Shown one piece after another: positions 44,630 through 55,641 of a stretch of DNA of 64,000 nt; the stretch's first letter is position 1; each line of letters begins with the position of its first letter. The stretch covers positions 1,054,001 through 1,118,000 of the forward strand of contig CAVQVR010000021.1 of the NCBI GenBank assembly GCA_963717195.1. Direction: 5' to 3'. The notes beneath the pieces were generated by a model. The model did not search any database, had not been told where the DNA came from, and worked only from the letters and a program-made list of their open reading frames with translations. Position numbers and translations under genes: made by a program. The DNA comes from JACDAE01 sp963717195 (lineage in GTDB: Bacteria; Chloroflexota; Ktedonobacteria; Ktedonobacterales; Ktedonobacteraceae).

Positions 44630-45017
44630 AGCAGTAGAGAAGCGCAAATTGATTGCTGTAGTAGAAGACGATCCCCACCTGGCCGAATTATTCTATGATA
44701 TTTTAGAAGGGTTCGGTCGATGGAGGCTCCAGATTTTCCCCGATGGGCAATCGGCCAAAGATCATTTGCCAGACATAGGAGCACATCTGATTTTGTTGGA
44801 TGTAGGATTGCCCAATCTGGATGGAGTGTCTCTTTACAAAATACTACGTGGGCATAGTAGCACAAAAAATACCCCCATCGTTATCATTACGGGCAGCTAT
44901 GACTGGGAACTACACCGGATGGGCCTACAGACAGGACTTCTTCTACGCAAGCCGTTCAATGTCCACGAGTTGCTCAATATTATTGAGGCTCTGCTACCAG
45001 AGGAAAAGGAAGGCTAA
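44622..45017 (+). CDS. Stand-alone response-regulator receiver domain
   Basis: 131 aa, only a CheY-like receiver. Acidic pocket VVEDDPHLAELFYDI, phospho-acceptor Asp in LILLDVGLPNLDG, Thr in VIITGSY, and Lys in LLRKPFNVHEL. No output domain. GTG start at 44622. Its stop is 7 bp from the cysteine synthase start. Partner kinase not in the window. Confidence 0.88.
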   Translation: MAEAVEKRKLIAVVEDDPHLAELFYDILEGFGRWRLQIFPDGQSAKDHLPDIGAHLILLDVGLPNLDGVSLYKILRGHSSTKNTPIVIITGSYDWELHRMGLQTGLLLRKPFNVHELLNIIEALLPEEKEG

Positions 45018-45024
45018 GCGAACT

Positions 45025-45976
45025 ATGGCCTCAAGAGCAAAAAATGTGGTCGATTTGATTGGTCGTACGCCTCTTGTGGAACTCAAGCGTTTTGCAACTG
45101 GCACAGAAGCAACCGTTCTAGCTAAACTAGAGATGTTTAGCCCGGGAGGCAGTTTAAAAGATCGTGCAGCTCTCAAAATGGTCCAGGAAGCCGAAGCGCA
45201 GGGTCTGCTGCGTCCTGGCAGTACCATCATGGAATCGACCAGTGGCAACATGGGAGTCTCTCTGGCATGCGTAGCTGCTGCTCGTGGTTATCATTGTATC
45301 CTTACCATGCCCGATACTATAAGCCTGGAGCGCCGGCTGCTTCTACAACGTTTCGGTGCCCAGGTGCTGCTCACCCCTGGTGGGCAGGGGATGCGTGGAG
45401 CAATCAACAAAGTGATCGAGCTCCGTACCTCTCTCCCCAATTCCTGGTATCCCCAACAGTTCTATAATCAGGCCAATCCTCGTGCGCACCGCGATAGTAC
45501 CGCCGCCGAAATCTGGGAAGAGACCGCTGGTGAGGTTGACATAGTAGTGATTGGAGTCGGTACCGGAGGAACGCTGACGGGCGTTGCGGAAGGCTTACGT
45601 GCTCATAAACCTGGGCTGGAAGTTGTTGCCGTCGAGCCTGCATCCTGCGCAGTACTTTCGGGAAAACGCCCCGGTCCACATCGTATTGAAGGACTTGGCC
45701 CTGGATTTTTGCCGGATACGTTGCGTGTTGACCTGATTGATCGCGTCATTCCCGTCACTGACGATGATGCCATAGCAACTGCCATCAGCGTTATGGAGAA
45801 AGAAGGGTTGTCGGTGGGTATTAGTAGTGGTGCGGTGGCGTGGGCTACTCTACAGGAGGCGTACAAGGAACAGAATTCGTGGGAAGGTGATTGTGACTAT
45901 TTTCCCCAGTGCTTCCGAACGCTATTTGCATACTGCTCTGTTTGATGATTTGAGGAATGCTAATCCGCATAAATAG
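45025..45976 (+). CDS. Cysteine synthase (CysK/CysM-type), frameshifted near its C-terminus
   Basis: PLP enzyme that makes cysteine from O-acetylserine and sulfide. IGRTPLVEL, the PLP lysine in PGGSLKDRAA (about residues 40-49), STSGNMGVSLA, the phosphate loop GVGTGGTLTG and GISSGAVAW. The main frame ends at 45945 with an atypical tail (NSWEGDCDYFPQCFRTLFAYC). The next frame from about 45876 reads RGKVIVTIFPSASERYLHTALFDDL and stops at 45976, which is the true family C-terminus. Removing one T of AATTCG restores the gene. ATG at 45025. Third gene of the Rrf2 operon. Confidence 0.88.
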
Positions 45977-46171
45977 CCATTTGAGTGCTGGAACAAACTT
46001 ATTGCAACAGAATACGGGAATAAAACCCTCCCCATCCGCGTTTACTATTGTAACAAGGCATTGTCGTAGCTTATCGAATGGTTGTGATGTGATATGGAGG
46101 ATGCAGACAGCATGAATAACAGTATCTACGAAATCATTGGTACTAGTCTCCCCAATTCGTCAAGAAAAGTA

Positions 46172-46200
46172 TTGACACCTTTGTATGAAGGTTGTATACT
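46172..46200 (+). promoter_or_regulatory. Consensus-like promoter upstream of the rpoB region
   Basis: TTGACA (46172-46177), a 17-bp spacer, TATACT (46195-46200). An intrinsic terminator follows at 46607-46642 with no convincing protein gene in between. Confidence 0.75.
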
Positions 46201-46206
46201 TACCAC

Positions 46207-46642
46207 TTGCCAACATGTGTATACTGGTGATAGGATGTTGTGAGTTTTCGCTAAGGCAGAAGACCGACAGCAACAAGAAAAGAAACACTTAGCAACGATC
46301 CGGCCCTCCGAGGATACTGCATTTGAAGATGCTTCATCAAGTTCATAGAAAAGGATATTGCTATAGACCGCAAGACTGATAACTCTCGATTTGTTGTGAG
46401 GAACTGTATGATGCAGGGTACCGCAATGGCTTCGAGAAAAAGAAGCGACGCACCATTCGTGTTGTTCTTTTGTGAGCAATAAGGATGGTGTGGCGTTGTT
46501 TTGTTTCTTCTCAACACTGATGATTTATGTGTTCTCGTAGGGTATAGAGAGGTGCAGCGAGTGGGGGGGGCGATGGCAAACATCTGGTATCGGGTAGAAG
46601 AGTAGGAGTAACCGCTCATAGCTATTGCAAGCGGTTACTTTT
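46207..46642 (+). ncRNA. Candidate ~435-nt noncoding transcript of unknown family
   Basis: Delimited by the promoter at 46172-46200 and the terminator at 46607-46642. Open frames on either strand are short and overlap each other. A 43-codon frame from ATG 46112 (MNNSIYEIIGTSL...) starts before this promoter and is not called. I looked for RNase P, tmRNA and T-box signatures and found none. It could be a structured RNA or an attenuated leader of rpoB. Confidence 0.4.
46607..46642 (+). terminator. Intrinsic terminator before rpoB
   Basis: AGTAACCGCT (46607-46616) / AGCGGTTACT (46630-46639) followed by TTTTCTT. Confidence 0.8.
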
Positions 46643-46785
46643 CTTGTCATAGACCGTTTCACAACACAGGCATTATTAAGCATTTATCTAATTTTTTCCG
46701 TTTCCGTATGCAGAGAGAGAGGCCCGATTTTCCGTGTCTCTCGCTTTCCTCTATGAGCAGACCAGGTGAGAGGAGAATCCTGATT

Positions 46786-49700
46786 ATGGCAGTAAACACG
46801 AAGGCTGTAGCGTTGCCGGAGCGTGTTTCGTTCGCACGCATCCCGGACATTCGGCCTATGCCGGGTCTGATACAGATCCAGCTTGACTCTTTTGAATGGT
46901 TTAAGAAAGAAGGTTTACGCGAACTTTTTGAAGAAATCTCTCCTATTGAAGACTTTACAGGCAAAAATCTTAGCCTAGAATTTATTGTACCTCCTGAACC
47001 CTTTGGCAAGCCCAAGTACAGCGAAGATGAGTGTCGTGAGCGTGACGCCACGTATAACTCACCTCTTACTGTGAAAGCACGCCTGATCAATAAAGAGACG
47101 GGTGAAATCATTGAGAAGGATATCTTCATGGGTGATTTCCCTCTGATGACTAAAGAAGGGACGTTTATCATCAATGGTGCCGAGCGCGTGGTGGTAAGCC
47201 AGCTCGTTCGTTCTCCTGGCGTCTACTTTACCGTTGATGAAGATGCTACGACTGGGAAGAAGCTCTATGCCGCTAAACTGATCCCTGGTCGTGGTGCATG
47301 GTTGGAGTTTGAGACCAGCAACAAAAACCTGCTGACGGTCAAAATTGATCGTAAGCGTAAGTTGCCAGTCACAACCTTACTACGCGCTATTGCGAGCCTT
47401 GCAAAAGAACAGTGGCATTCTGAGGAACTGGACCTCTCGACGGACCAGGGTATTCTGGATGCTTTTGCTGCCGTAGATAATGATCCCACTATACGTTATA
47501 TACAGGCTACTCTGGATCGCGACCCGGTCAAGAAAGAAGACGAGGCGCTACTCGAACTCTATAAAAAGTTGCGTCCCGGTGACCCTGCGACGTTGGATAA
47601 CGCCCGCTCGCTGGTCAAAAATTTATTCTTTAATCCTCGTCGCTACGATCTCGGGAATGTCGGACGCTATAAGCTGGATAGGAAGCTTGATCTTTCTATT
47701 CCACAGAGCCAGCGCATTTTGACGATGGACGATCTGGTGAATATTGTGCGTCGCCTTGTTTCATTAAATAATGGGCGTGGGCGTAAAGATGATATTGACC
47801 ACCTTGGCAACCGACGTGTGCGCTGCGTTGGCGAATTGATTCAGGCGCAGTTCCGCATAGGTTTGCTGCGTATGGAGCGCGTTGTTAAAGAGCGCATGAG
47901 TATCCAGGAGCCGGGACAGGCCACTCCGAATGCATTGATCAATATTCGTCCGGTCGTCGCGGCAATGAAAGAGTTCTTCGGTGGTAGCCAGCTCTCACAA
48001 TTCATGGATCAGACCAACGCCCTGGCTGAGATCGGCCATAAGCGTCGTCTCTCGGCACTGGGTCCTGGCGGTCTCTCTCGTGAGCGTGCAGGTTTTGATG
48101 TTCGTGACGTGCATCAGTCGCACTATGGCCGTATCTGTCCTATTGAGACGCCTGAAGGTCCAAACATTGGTTTGATCGGTAACCTGGCGACTTATGGGCA
48201 GATCAATCCCTATGGCTTCATCGAGACACCTTATCGTAGAGTCTATAAACGGCTACCTGCCAATGATCGTCGTCTGATCGGTCGCGAGTTCCGAGGTATT
48301 GTAGGTCGCGAACGTGAAGATGTAACGACGCCTGATGGTAAAGTGCTTATCAAAGGACGTGAGCGCGTCCGCGTTGATGAAGCGCTCTTCAATAAGCTTT
48401 CTCAAGTTTTGGGGAATGCTGAAGTTCGTATCAGGTCATTTGTGACGGACGAAGTAGAATACCATACAGCCGATGATGAAGAGAACTTCTGGATCGCTCA
48501 GGCCAACGTGCCTCTGACCCCAAATAACGAGTTTGCGGCTGAACGCGTGTTGGCACGCTATCAAGGTGATTTTGCTGAAGAGCGCTCCGACAGCATCGAT
48601 TTTATGGATGTTTCGCCACGGCAAACGGTGAGTGTGGCCACCGCGCTTATTCCGTTCCTTGAGCATGACGATGTGAACCGCGCACTGATGGGCGCGAATA
48701 TGCAACGTCAGGCAGTTCCTTTGCTCAGACCCCAGTCGCCCATCTGTGGAACTGGAATCGAGCGCCAGGTTGCTATCGACTCTGGTCAGGTTCTAGTAAG
48801 CCGTGTTGATGGTGAAGTGGTCTCGGCGACTGCACGACGCATTGACGTGATCGATGAACAGGGCGAGGTACACAACTATCGCCTACGTAAGTTTGTACGC
48901 TCCAATGCTGGCACCTGCATCAATCAGAGACCGATAGTACGCAAAGGCGATTACGTCAATGCGGGACAGGTGATTGCGGACAGTTCTTCGACAGAGAACG
49001 GGGAAGTAGCACTGGGCCAGAACATTCTGGTAGCTTTCATGAGTTGGGAAGGTGGCAACTTCGAGGATGCCATTCTTATCAGTGAGCGTATCGTGCGTGA
49101 AGACCTCTTCACCTCGATCCACATTGAAAAGTACGAGATTGATGCCCGTGATACCAAACTGGGACCTGAAGAGATCACGCGCGACATTCCTAACGTGGGT
49201 GAAGAAGGTCTACGTAACCTGGATGAGCGTGGCATCATCTATGTTGGTGCTGAAGTGGGACCACAGGATATCCTGGTTGGCAAGATCACGCCTAAAGGTG
49301 AGACTGAGCTGACAGCGGAAGAGAAGCTATTACGTGCCATCTTCGGTGAGAAAGCTCGTGAGGTCAAAGACACCTCTTTACGCGTCCCTCATGGTGAGCG
49401 CGGCAAGGTGGTTGAAGTCAAGGTCTTCGCACGCGAGGCTGGTGATGAACTGCCTCCAGGAGTCAATCAGCTAGTACGTGTCAGTATTGCACAGAAACGC
49501 AAAATCGGAGCAGGGGACAAGATGGCCGGTCGCCATGGCAACAAAGGCGTCATCTCCCGCGTACTACCGATTGAAGATATGCCCTTCCTTCCGGATGGGT
49601 CACCAGTGGATATCATTCTTAATCCGCTTGGTGTGCCGCACCGTATGAATATTGGTCAGATCATGGAGACGCACCTTGGCTGGGCTGCCAGTGTGCTAGG

Positions 49701-50283
49701 CTTCAAGATCGCCACACCGGTCTTCGATGGAGCCACTGAGGAAGACATCGAAGATATGTTACGTCGTGCCAATCTGCCAGAAACAGGGAAGGTGCAACTG
49801 TTTGATGGTCGAACAGGGGAACCATTTGATCACCCTGTCACCGTAGGCTATACCTACATGTTGAAGCTTGCCCACCTGGTTGAAGATAAAGTTCATGCTC
49901 GCTCAACTGGCCCTTACAGCTTAATCACGCAGCAGCCGCTGGGTGGTAAGGCGCAGTTTGGAGGTCAGCGCTTCGGAGAAATGGAAGTCTGGGCATTGGA
50001 GGCATATGGTGCCGCCAATATCCTGCAAGAAATTCTGACGGTGAAGTCGGATGACGTGGTAGGACGCGTCAAGACCTACGAAGCGATAGTAAAGGGCGAG
50101 AATATCATGGAGCCCGGTGTTCCTGAATCCTTCAAAGTGTTGGTCAAAGAACTGCAGAGTCTGGGTATCAACGTAGAGGTTCTCAATGAAGATGAACAGA
50201 AGATCCAGTTTGTCGAAGATACCTCAAACGATGTGATGCCGGAACTAGGTATTAATCTGTCCGGTTTCGAAGGAGACCAGTAA
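46786..50283 (+). CDS. rpoB: DNA-directed RNA polymerase subunit beta
   Basis: 1165 aa. N-terminal RIPDIRPMPGLIQIQLDSFEWF, the rifampicin-pocket region GGSQLSQFMDQTNALAEIGHKRRLSALGPGGLSRERAG, EDAILISERIV, and the C-terminal KMAGRHGNKGVIS and GGKAQFGGQRFGEMEVWALEAYGA. The rif region looks wild-type in its usual Gln, Asp and His positions; the common Ser531 position is also Ser-like context but numbering was not checked. ATG at 46786 behind GAGAGGAG; the frame upstream is leader. rpoC follows after 163 bp. Confidence 0.97.
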   Translation: MAVNTKAVALPERVSFARIPDIRPMPGLIQIQLDSFEWFKKEGLRELFEEISPIEDFTGKNLSLEFIVPPEPFGKPKYSEDECRERDATYNSPLTVKARLINKETGEIIEKDIFMGDFPLMTKEGTFIINGAERVVVSQLVRSPGVYFTVDEDATTGKKLYAAKLIPGRGAWLEFETSNKNLLTVKIDRKRKLPVTTLLRAIASLAKEQWHSEELDLSTDQGILDAFAAVDNDPTIRYIQATLDRDPVKKEDEALLELYKKLRPGDPATLDNARSLVKNLFFNPRRYDLGNVGRYKLDRKLDLSIPQSQRILTMDDLVNIVRRLVSLNNGRGRKDDIDHLGNRRVRCVGELIQAQFRIGLLRMERVVKERMSIQEPGQATPNALINIRPVVAAMKEFFGGSQLSQFMDQTNALAEIGHKRRLSALGPGGLSRERAGFDVRDVHQSHYGRICPIETPEGPNIGLIGNLATYGQINPYGFIETPYRRVYKRLPANDRRLIGREFRGIVGREREDVTTPDGKVLIKGRERVRVDEALFNKLSQVLGNAEVRIRSFVTDEVEYHTADDEENFWIAQANVPLTPNNEFAAERVLARYQGDFAEERSDSIDFMDVSPRQTVSVATALIPFLEHDDVNRALMGANMQRQAVPLLRPQSPICGTGIERQVAIDSGQVLVSRVDGEVVSATARRIDVIDEQGEVHNYRLRKFVRSNAGTCINQRPIVRKGDYVNAGQVIADSSSTENGEVALGQNILVAFMSWEGGNFEDAILISERIVREDLFTSIHIEKYEIDARDTKLGPEEITRDIPNVGEEGLRNLDERGIIYVGAEVGPQDILVGKITPKGETELTAEEKLLRAIFGEKAREVKDTSLRVPHGERGKVVEVKVFAREAGDELPPGVNQLVRVSIAQKRKIGAGDKMAGRHGNKGVISRVLPIEDMPFLPDGSPVDIILNPLGVPHRMNIGQIMETHLGWAASVLGFKIATPVFDGATEEDIEDMLRRANLPETGKVQLFDGRTGEPFDHPVTVGYTYMLKLAHLVEDKVHARSTGPYSLITQQPLGGKAQFGGQRFGEMEVWALEAYGAANILQEILTVKSDDVVGRVKTYEAIVKGENIMEPGVPESFKVLVKELQSLGINVEVLNEDEQKIQFVEDTSNDVMPELGINLSGFEGDQ

Positions 50284-50446
50284 TATAGGGTACTGCCAGC
50301 GTGTATCGCTCACTCGCCTGTACACTTACAGATGAGCAGGGTGATACATGCTGCCCCTATCTACATTAGAGAGAGATGCCTTGCGCCATCCCAGGCAGAA
50401 GTCTGGCGTTTAAATACGCTGTAGGATGGTGTATACAGGAGGTAGC

Positions 50447-53400
50447 ATGCTCGAAGTAAACGATTTTAATGCTATACGTATCAGCCTTGCCAGCCCGGAG
50501 CAGATTCGCGGTTGGAGCTATGGCGAAGTAACGAAACCGGAAACAATTAACTACCGTACACTTAAGCCGGAGAAGGACGGTTTGTTCTGTGAGCGTATCT
50601 TCGGACCGACGAAGGACTGGGAGTGTTACTGCGGTAAATATAAAAGAGTGCGTTTTAAAGGCATCGTCTGTGATAAGTGCGGTGTCGAAGTAGCGCGTTC
50701 AAAAGTGCGTCGTGAGCGCATGGGTCATATCGAACTGGCATCCCCGGTAAGCCATATCTGGTACTTTAAGGGAACGCCTAGTCGTATCGGTCTCTTGCTT
50801 GATCTCTCGCCGCGTAACCTGGAGCGTATTCTGTACTTTGCCCTCTACGTGGTTACTCATATAGACGAAGAGGCTCGTCAGCGTGAGCTGATGCGCCTGG
50901 ACGAGGAGACGGCAGCTCTGGCACAGGATATGGATGGCAAGGTTGTGGAGCGTATTAACAGCTTGCGTGTTCAGCGTGATAATGCAACGCACGAGGTTGA
51001 CACCCGTTCCCAGTCTAGCCGTCAGGAGATTGAAGAGCGGCGCGGACAGGATCTCGAAGCGGCCCGCCAGGCGGAGAGTGATACACTCGCAGAACTGCGT
51101 GAGGCTATGGGAGGTGTGACCGAAGAGGACATCATTTATGCTCCAACCGATCATGTGATCGTTAAGCAAGGGGATGCCGTCACTTCTAAGCATCTTGAGG
51201 TTCTGGAACGCGTTGCCGAAACCGCCCGTAACGCCATTGCTGAGCAGGCACGGCGTGAACTTGAAGAGGCGCAGTCCGAGGGCAAGCGTGAGTCAGATCG
51301 CCTGGGCCTGGAATATCAGGGTCAGATCGACTCTGCACAATCGCAGTTGGAGAAAGAGCGCACTGAGACGCGCCAACGTCTTGATCAATTGCGCCGCGAC
51401 CTGGAAGGTCTGAAGAAGATGGACCTGCTCCAGGAGAATCGCTATCGCGAGTTAAAAGATAATTTTAGCGATGTGTTCCGTGCAGGTATGGGTGCAGAAG
51501 CCGTACGCGAATTGATCGCTGATATCAATCTGGAGAAACTCTCAGGCGATCTGCGTCAGGAGATCAGTTCGAGCGTAGGCCAGCGACGCAAGAAGGCGAC
51601 AAAGCGCCTGAAGGTCGTCGAGGCTTTCCGCAAATCAAACACATCTCCTGAGTGGATGATCCTGACGGTTCTACCAGTACTGCCCCCGGATCTGCGTCCT
51701 ATGGTGCAGTTAGATGGTGGCCGTTTCGCCACTTCGGACCTGAACGACCTGTATCGCCGCGTGATCAACCGTAACAACCGCCTCAAGCGCCTGCTTGAGT
51801 TGGGAGCACCGGAGATCATCATCCGTAACGAGAAGCGCATGTTGCAGGAAGCCTGCGATGCCTTGATCGATAACGGGCGACGTGGTCGTGCCGTTGCTGG
51901 TTCTGGCAATCATAAGCTGAAGAGTCTGTCTGATATGCTCAAAGGCAAACAGGGGCGCTTCCGTCAGAACCTGCTTGGTAAACGTGTTGACTACTCTGGT
52001 CGTTCGGTAATCGTGGTTGGACCGGAGTTGAAACTGCATCAGTGCGGTCTGCCAAAACGTATGGCACTGGAATTGTTCAAGCCATTTGTCATGCGCAAAC
52101 TGGTGGAACAAAACTTTGCCCACAATATCAAGAGCGCCAAGCGTTTTGTGGAGCGTGTCAAGCCAGAAGTGTGGGATGTGCTGGAAGAGGTCATTAAAGA
52201 CCATCCAGTCCTGTTGAACCGCGCACCAACGCTGCACCGCCTGGGTATTCAAGCCTTTGAAGCGGTTCTGGTTGAAGGTAGCGCTATCCAACTGCACCCA
52301 CTGGTCTGTTCAGCATTCAATGCTGACTTCGACGGTGACCAGATGGCAGTTCACGTACCGCTCTCTGACAAGGCACAGGACGAAGCGCGGCAGTTTATGA
52401 TGTCGACGCGAAACCTGCTCTCGCCAGCTCATGGTGAGCCGTCAATCGGCGCTAGCCAGGATATGGTGCTTGGCTGCTTCTACCTGACACAGGAGCGCCC
52501 TGACAAGAAGGGCGAGGGTCGTGTCTTTACCGACGTAACTGAGGCGCTTTTGGCATATCAGCATGGCTTCGTCGAATTACAGGCGCGTATCAAAGTGCGC
52601 CTGGGCAGTGTCGATGTCTATGATCAGCCGCCTCCTGATAAGCTGACCATGCACAGCAACGGCAAACCTGTTGAGACCACTGTTGGGCGTATCATCTTTA
52701 ATGAAGCCTTGCCCGAACGATTACGCTACAAGAACTACGCGATGAAGAAGGAAAACTTGAAGCAGATCATCGCCGAATGCTTTAAAGAATATGGGCGAGC
52801 CAAGACGACAGAACTGGCCGACGAGATCAAGCGCCTTGGGTTCTCCTATGCGACGAAAGCCGGTACCACGATTGCCATTAGCGATGTCAAGGTTCCGACG
52901 GGTAAGCAGGAAGAGTTGGCGAAAGCCGATGCAAAGATCTTCGAACTGGAAGAGCAGTACCGTGACGGTCTGATCACTGATAACGAAAAGTATCAGCAGA
53001 CGGTCGAGGCATGGAACGAGGCAACGGATAACGTGACCAAGATGGTTGAAGCGACGCTTGATCCTTTTGGTTCGATCTACACCATTGCCAAGTCGGGCGC
53101 GACAAAAGCGAAGTTCCAGCAGATCCGTCAGCTCTCCGGTATGCGTGGATTGATGGCAAGTCCATCTGGAAAAATTATCGCCATTCCTATTCGTGGAAAC
53201 TTCCGCGAAGGGTTGAGCGTGTTGGAGTACTTTATCAGTAGCCACGGTGCCCGTAAAGGTCTTGCCGATACCGCGCTGCGTACTGCTGAGTCCGGTTACC
53301 TGACACGCCGCTTGATCGATGTGGCACAGGATGTCATCGTCACTGAAGAGGATTGTGGCATAACCGATGGTCTTCTGATGACTGATGCTGACTCTAAAGA

Positions 53401-54776
53401 CATGGGTCTGGATGGCATGCGCAGTCGTCTGATTGGTCGCGTGTTGGCCGAAGCAATTCCAGACTTTGATCATATCGAAGTTGGCGATGAGTTGACGGAT
53501 GAGATTGTGGATGAGATCGTCAATGCAGGTGTTGGCTGCTGTCCGTGTTCGTTCAGTATTTGCATGTCTGGCACCAAGAGGCATCTGTCGCAAATGTTAC
53601 GGACGTGACCTGGCAGCGAATGCGCTTGTGCGTATCGGTGCAGCAACTGGTATCGTCGCGGCTCAGTCCATTGGTGAGCCTGGTACTCAGCTTACTATGC
53701 GTACCTTCCACACTGGTGGTATTGCAGGTGCTCAAGGAGACATCACACAGGGCTTGCCACGTGTTGAAGAACTCTTTGAGGCTCGTGTACCAAAGGATAA
53801 GGCAGAGATCGCTGAGATCGATGGTGTCGTCGAGATTGTAAAAGATGAAAGCACAAACGTACGTACCGTACGTGTCGTTTCGACTAATGTCTTCTTTGAC
53901 GAGTATCCATTGCCCGAAGGCAGCCAGGTACTGGTCGGCGATCATGATCACGTCCAGAAAGATCAGATCATCGCTCTGATGCCAGCTGAGGAAGGGAGTG
54001 AGCCCGTACCGGTTATCGCGCGTACCGAAGGCGAAGTCGTCATCAATTCTGATGGCTTGCTGTCTATCCGTTTCGAGGAGCGTGATGAGCGTTCTTATGC
54101 GATCCCTGCAGCACGCAATATAGTGGTACAAAATGGTCAGAGGATTCAGGCTGGAACGCCGATCACCTCTGGTCAGCGCGACCCACAGGATGTGCTACGC
54201 ATCCAGGGACGTGAAGCGGTACAGACCTACCTGGTCAAAGAAGTACAGCGTGTCTATCGTAATACTGGTGTTTATATCAACGACAAACATATCGAGGTCA
54301 TCATCCGTCAGATGCTGCGACGCGTCAAGGTTGAGGACCCCGGTGATACCGAAATGTTGCCGAACGACCTGGTTGATCGTTTTGTATATGCAGACACCAA
54401 TGCTCGCGTATTGGCGGAAGGTGGCGAACCTGCCACCGCGACGACCGTATTGTTGGGTGTCACCAAGGCATCGTTGAATACCGATAGTTTCCTGGCGGCT
54501 GCATCATTCCAGGAGACGACACGTGTGTTGACCGAGGCAGCAATTGAAGCTCAGACAGATCATCTGGTGGGTCTGAAAGAGAATGTCATTATTGGTAAAC
54601 TCATTCCGGCTGGTTCAGGTATAGCCCAGCGTCGTCGTGAGCAACTTGCGCGTCAGCAAGCGGCAGCGGCACGTATCGCAGCAGCGACACCGGTTGTAGC
54701 GGGTGTCGTAGCTGGAAGTAGTATGGGTTCCAGTAGCACACTTGGGCTGACACTTGACAACGGAGATGATGAGTGA
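50447..54776 (+). CDS. rpoC: DNA-directed RNA polymerase subunit beta', one frameshift
   Basis: N-terminal zinc finger (CYCGKYKRVRFKGIVCDKC), a long coiled-coil insertion at about residues 145-330 (rich in Glu, Gln and Arg), the clamp, and the catalytic NADFDGDQMAVHVPLS. A second Cys cluster appears at CLAPRGICRKCYG in the downstream frame. The frame breaks at about 53534: the first frame reads NAGVG then nonsense to 53608, while the second frame continues AAVRVRSVFACLAPRG to 54776. Dropping one G in GTTGGCT restores the subunit (about 1442 aa). ATG at 50447 behind AGGAGG. As the gene is essential, a sequence error is likely. Confidence 0.95.
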
Positions 54777-54867
54777 TAGTATATGCAACCGCATATGTGT
54801 GATGGAGAGGTTGCGGACAGCTCTGCTGTCCGCACTTACTTAGAAGAAGGGACAGGGAGGATTTTCC

Positions 54868-55317
54868 TTGCCGACAATTAATCAACTGGTCCGAAAGGGC
54901 CGTTCGCAGAAGCAAAAAAAGGTGAAGGCCCCGGCGTTGTTGTATTCATACAATGCGTTGAAGAACAGGACCTCCCGCCTACGTGGATCGCCGCAGAAGC
55001 GTGGTGTATGTACTCAGGTACGTACAATGACGCCTAAGAAGCCGAATTCGGCAATGCGTAAGATTGCACGTGTTCGCCTCTCTAACCAGATGGAAGTCAC
55101 TGCTTACATTCCTGGTGAAGGGCACAATTTACAGGAGCACTCGGTTGTGCTCATTCGTGGCGGTCGTGTGAAAGACCTCCCAAGTGTGCGTTATCACATT
55201 GTCCGTGGAACATTGGACAGCGATGGCGTTTCCAAGCGCCGCCGTGGTCGCTCAAAGTATGGAGCTAAGCGACCAAAGCCGGGCCAGGCCGCCGCTGCAA
55301 CCAAAGGAAAGAAATAA
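54868..55317 (+). CDS. rpsL: Ribosomal protein S12
   Basis: Decoding-centre protein. Starts PTINQLVRKGR; the conserved TPKKPNSAMRKIARVRL loop (streptomycin-resistance region) and GGRVKDLPSVRYHIVRG are intact. 149 aa with a basic C-terminal extension (KRPKPGQAAAATKGKK) slightly longer than usual. TTG start at 54868 after GGGAGGA. First gene of the str operon, 91 bp after rpoC. Confidence 0.96.
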   Translation: MPTINQLVRKGRSQKQKKVKAPALLYSYNALKNRTSRLRGSPQKRGVCTQVRTMTPKKPNSAMRKIARVRLSNQMEVTAYIPGEGHNLQEHSVVLIRGGRVKDLPSVRYHIVRGTLDSDGVSKRRRGRSKYGAKRPKPGQAAAATKGKK

Positions 55318-55641
55318 TTCCAGGAGGAGAGAGTCATCAGCTCTCTCTATGCCGATACCACTTGAGCGCGTCAGGTAGGTCGGTCGTTTATCACATTAGG
55401 ATCACTGCTGGGAAGCGTACCTCGTTTCCCAACATGATGGTGATGTGCCATAATCCTTGCACGCTTACCGCATAGATACAGGTAAGGATGCAGCGAGAAG
55501 GAAGTATGGCAAAAAAACATGTGAGGGCGTCCGAATGAGATTGGGAAGTATCTTCCCGGTCCGTCGACGCCTTTTCTGGTATCTGCTAGAAGATCCGAAA
55601 CAGTGGCACAAATTCCTTAAACACTCAAGGGGGTTCTAAAA
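55318..55641 (+). other. S12-S7 spacer with two short coupled ORFs
   Basis: About 320 bp, unusually long for this operon. ATG at 55506 (after AAGGAAG) encodes ten residues, MAKKHVRASE. Its stop overlaps an ATG (ATGA) at 55535 that opens a 34-codon frame, MRLGSIFPVRRRLFWYLLED..., ending 2 bp before the rpsG start. They may be leader peptides coupling translation into rpsG; I recognise no family. Confidence 0.4.

Noticed and set aside
44821..45024. N-terminal extension of cysteine synthase
   Set aside because: It overlaps the receiver gene in another frame; family alignment starts at 45025.
46126..46619. 117- and 122-codon minus-strand frames upstream of rpoB
   Set aside because: They overlap each other, lack ribosome-binding sites and recognisable domains, and run across a terminator hairpin.
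52721..53593. 290-codon minus-strand frame in rpoC
   Set aside because: A shadow of the conserved rpoC frame with no family features.
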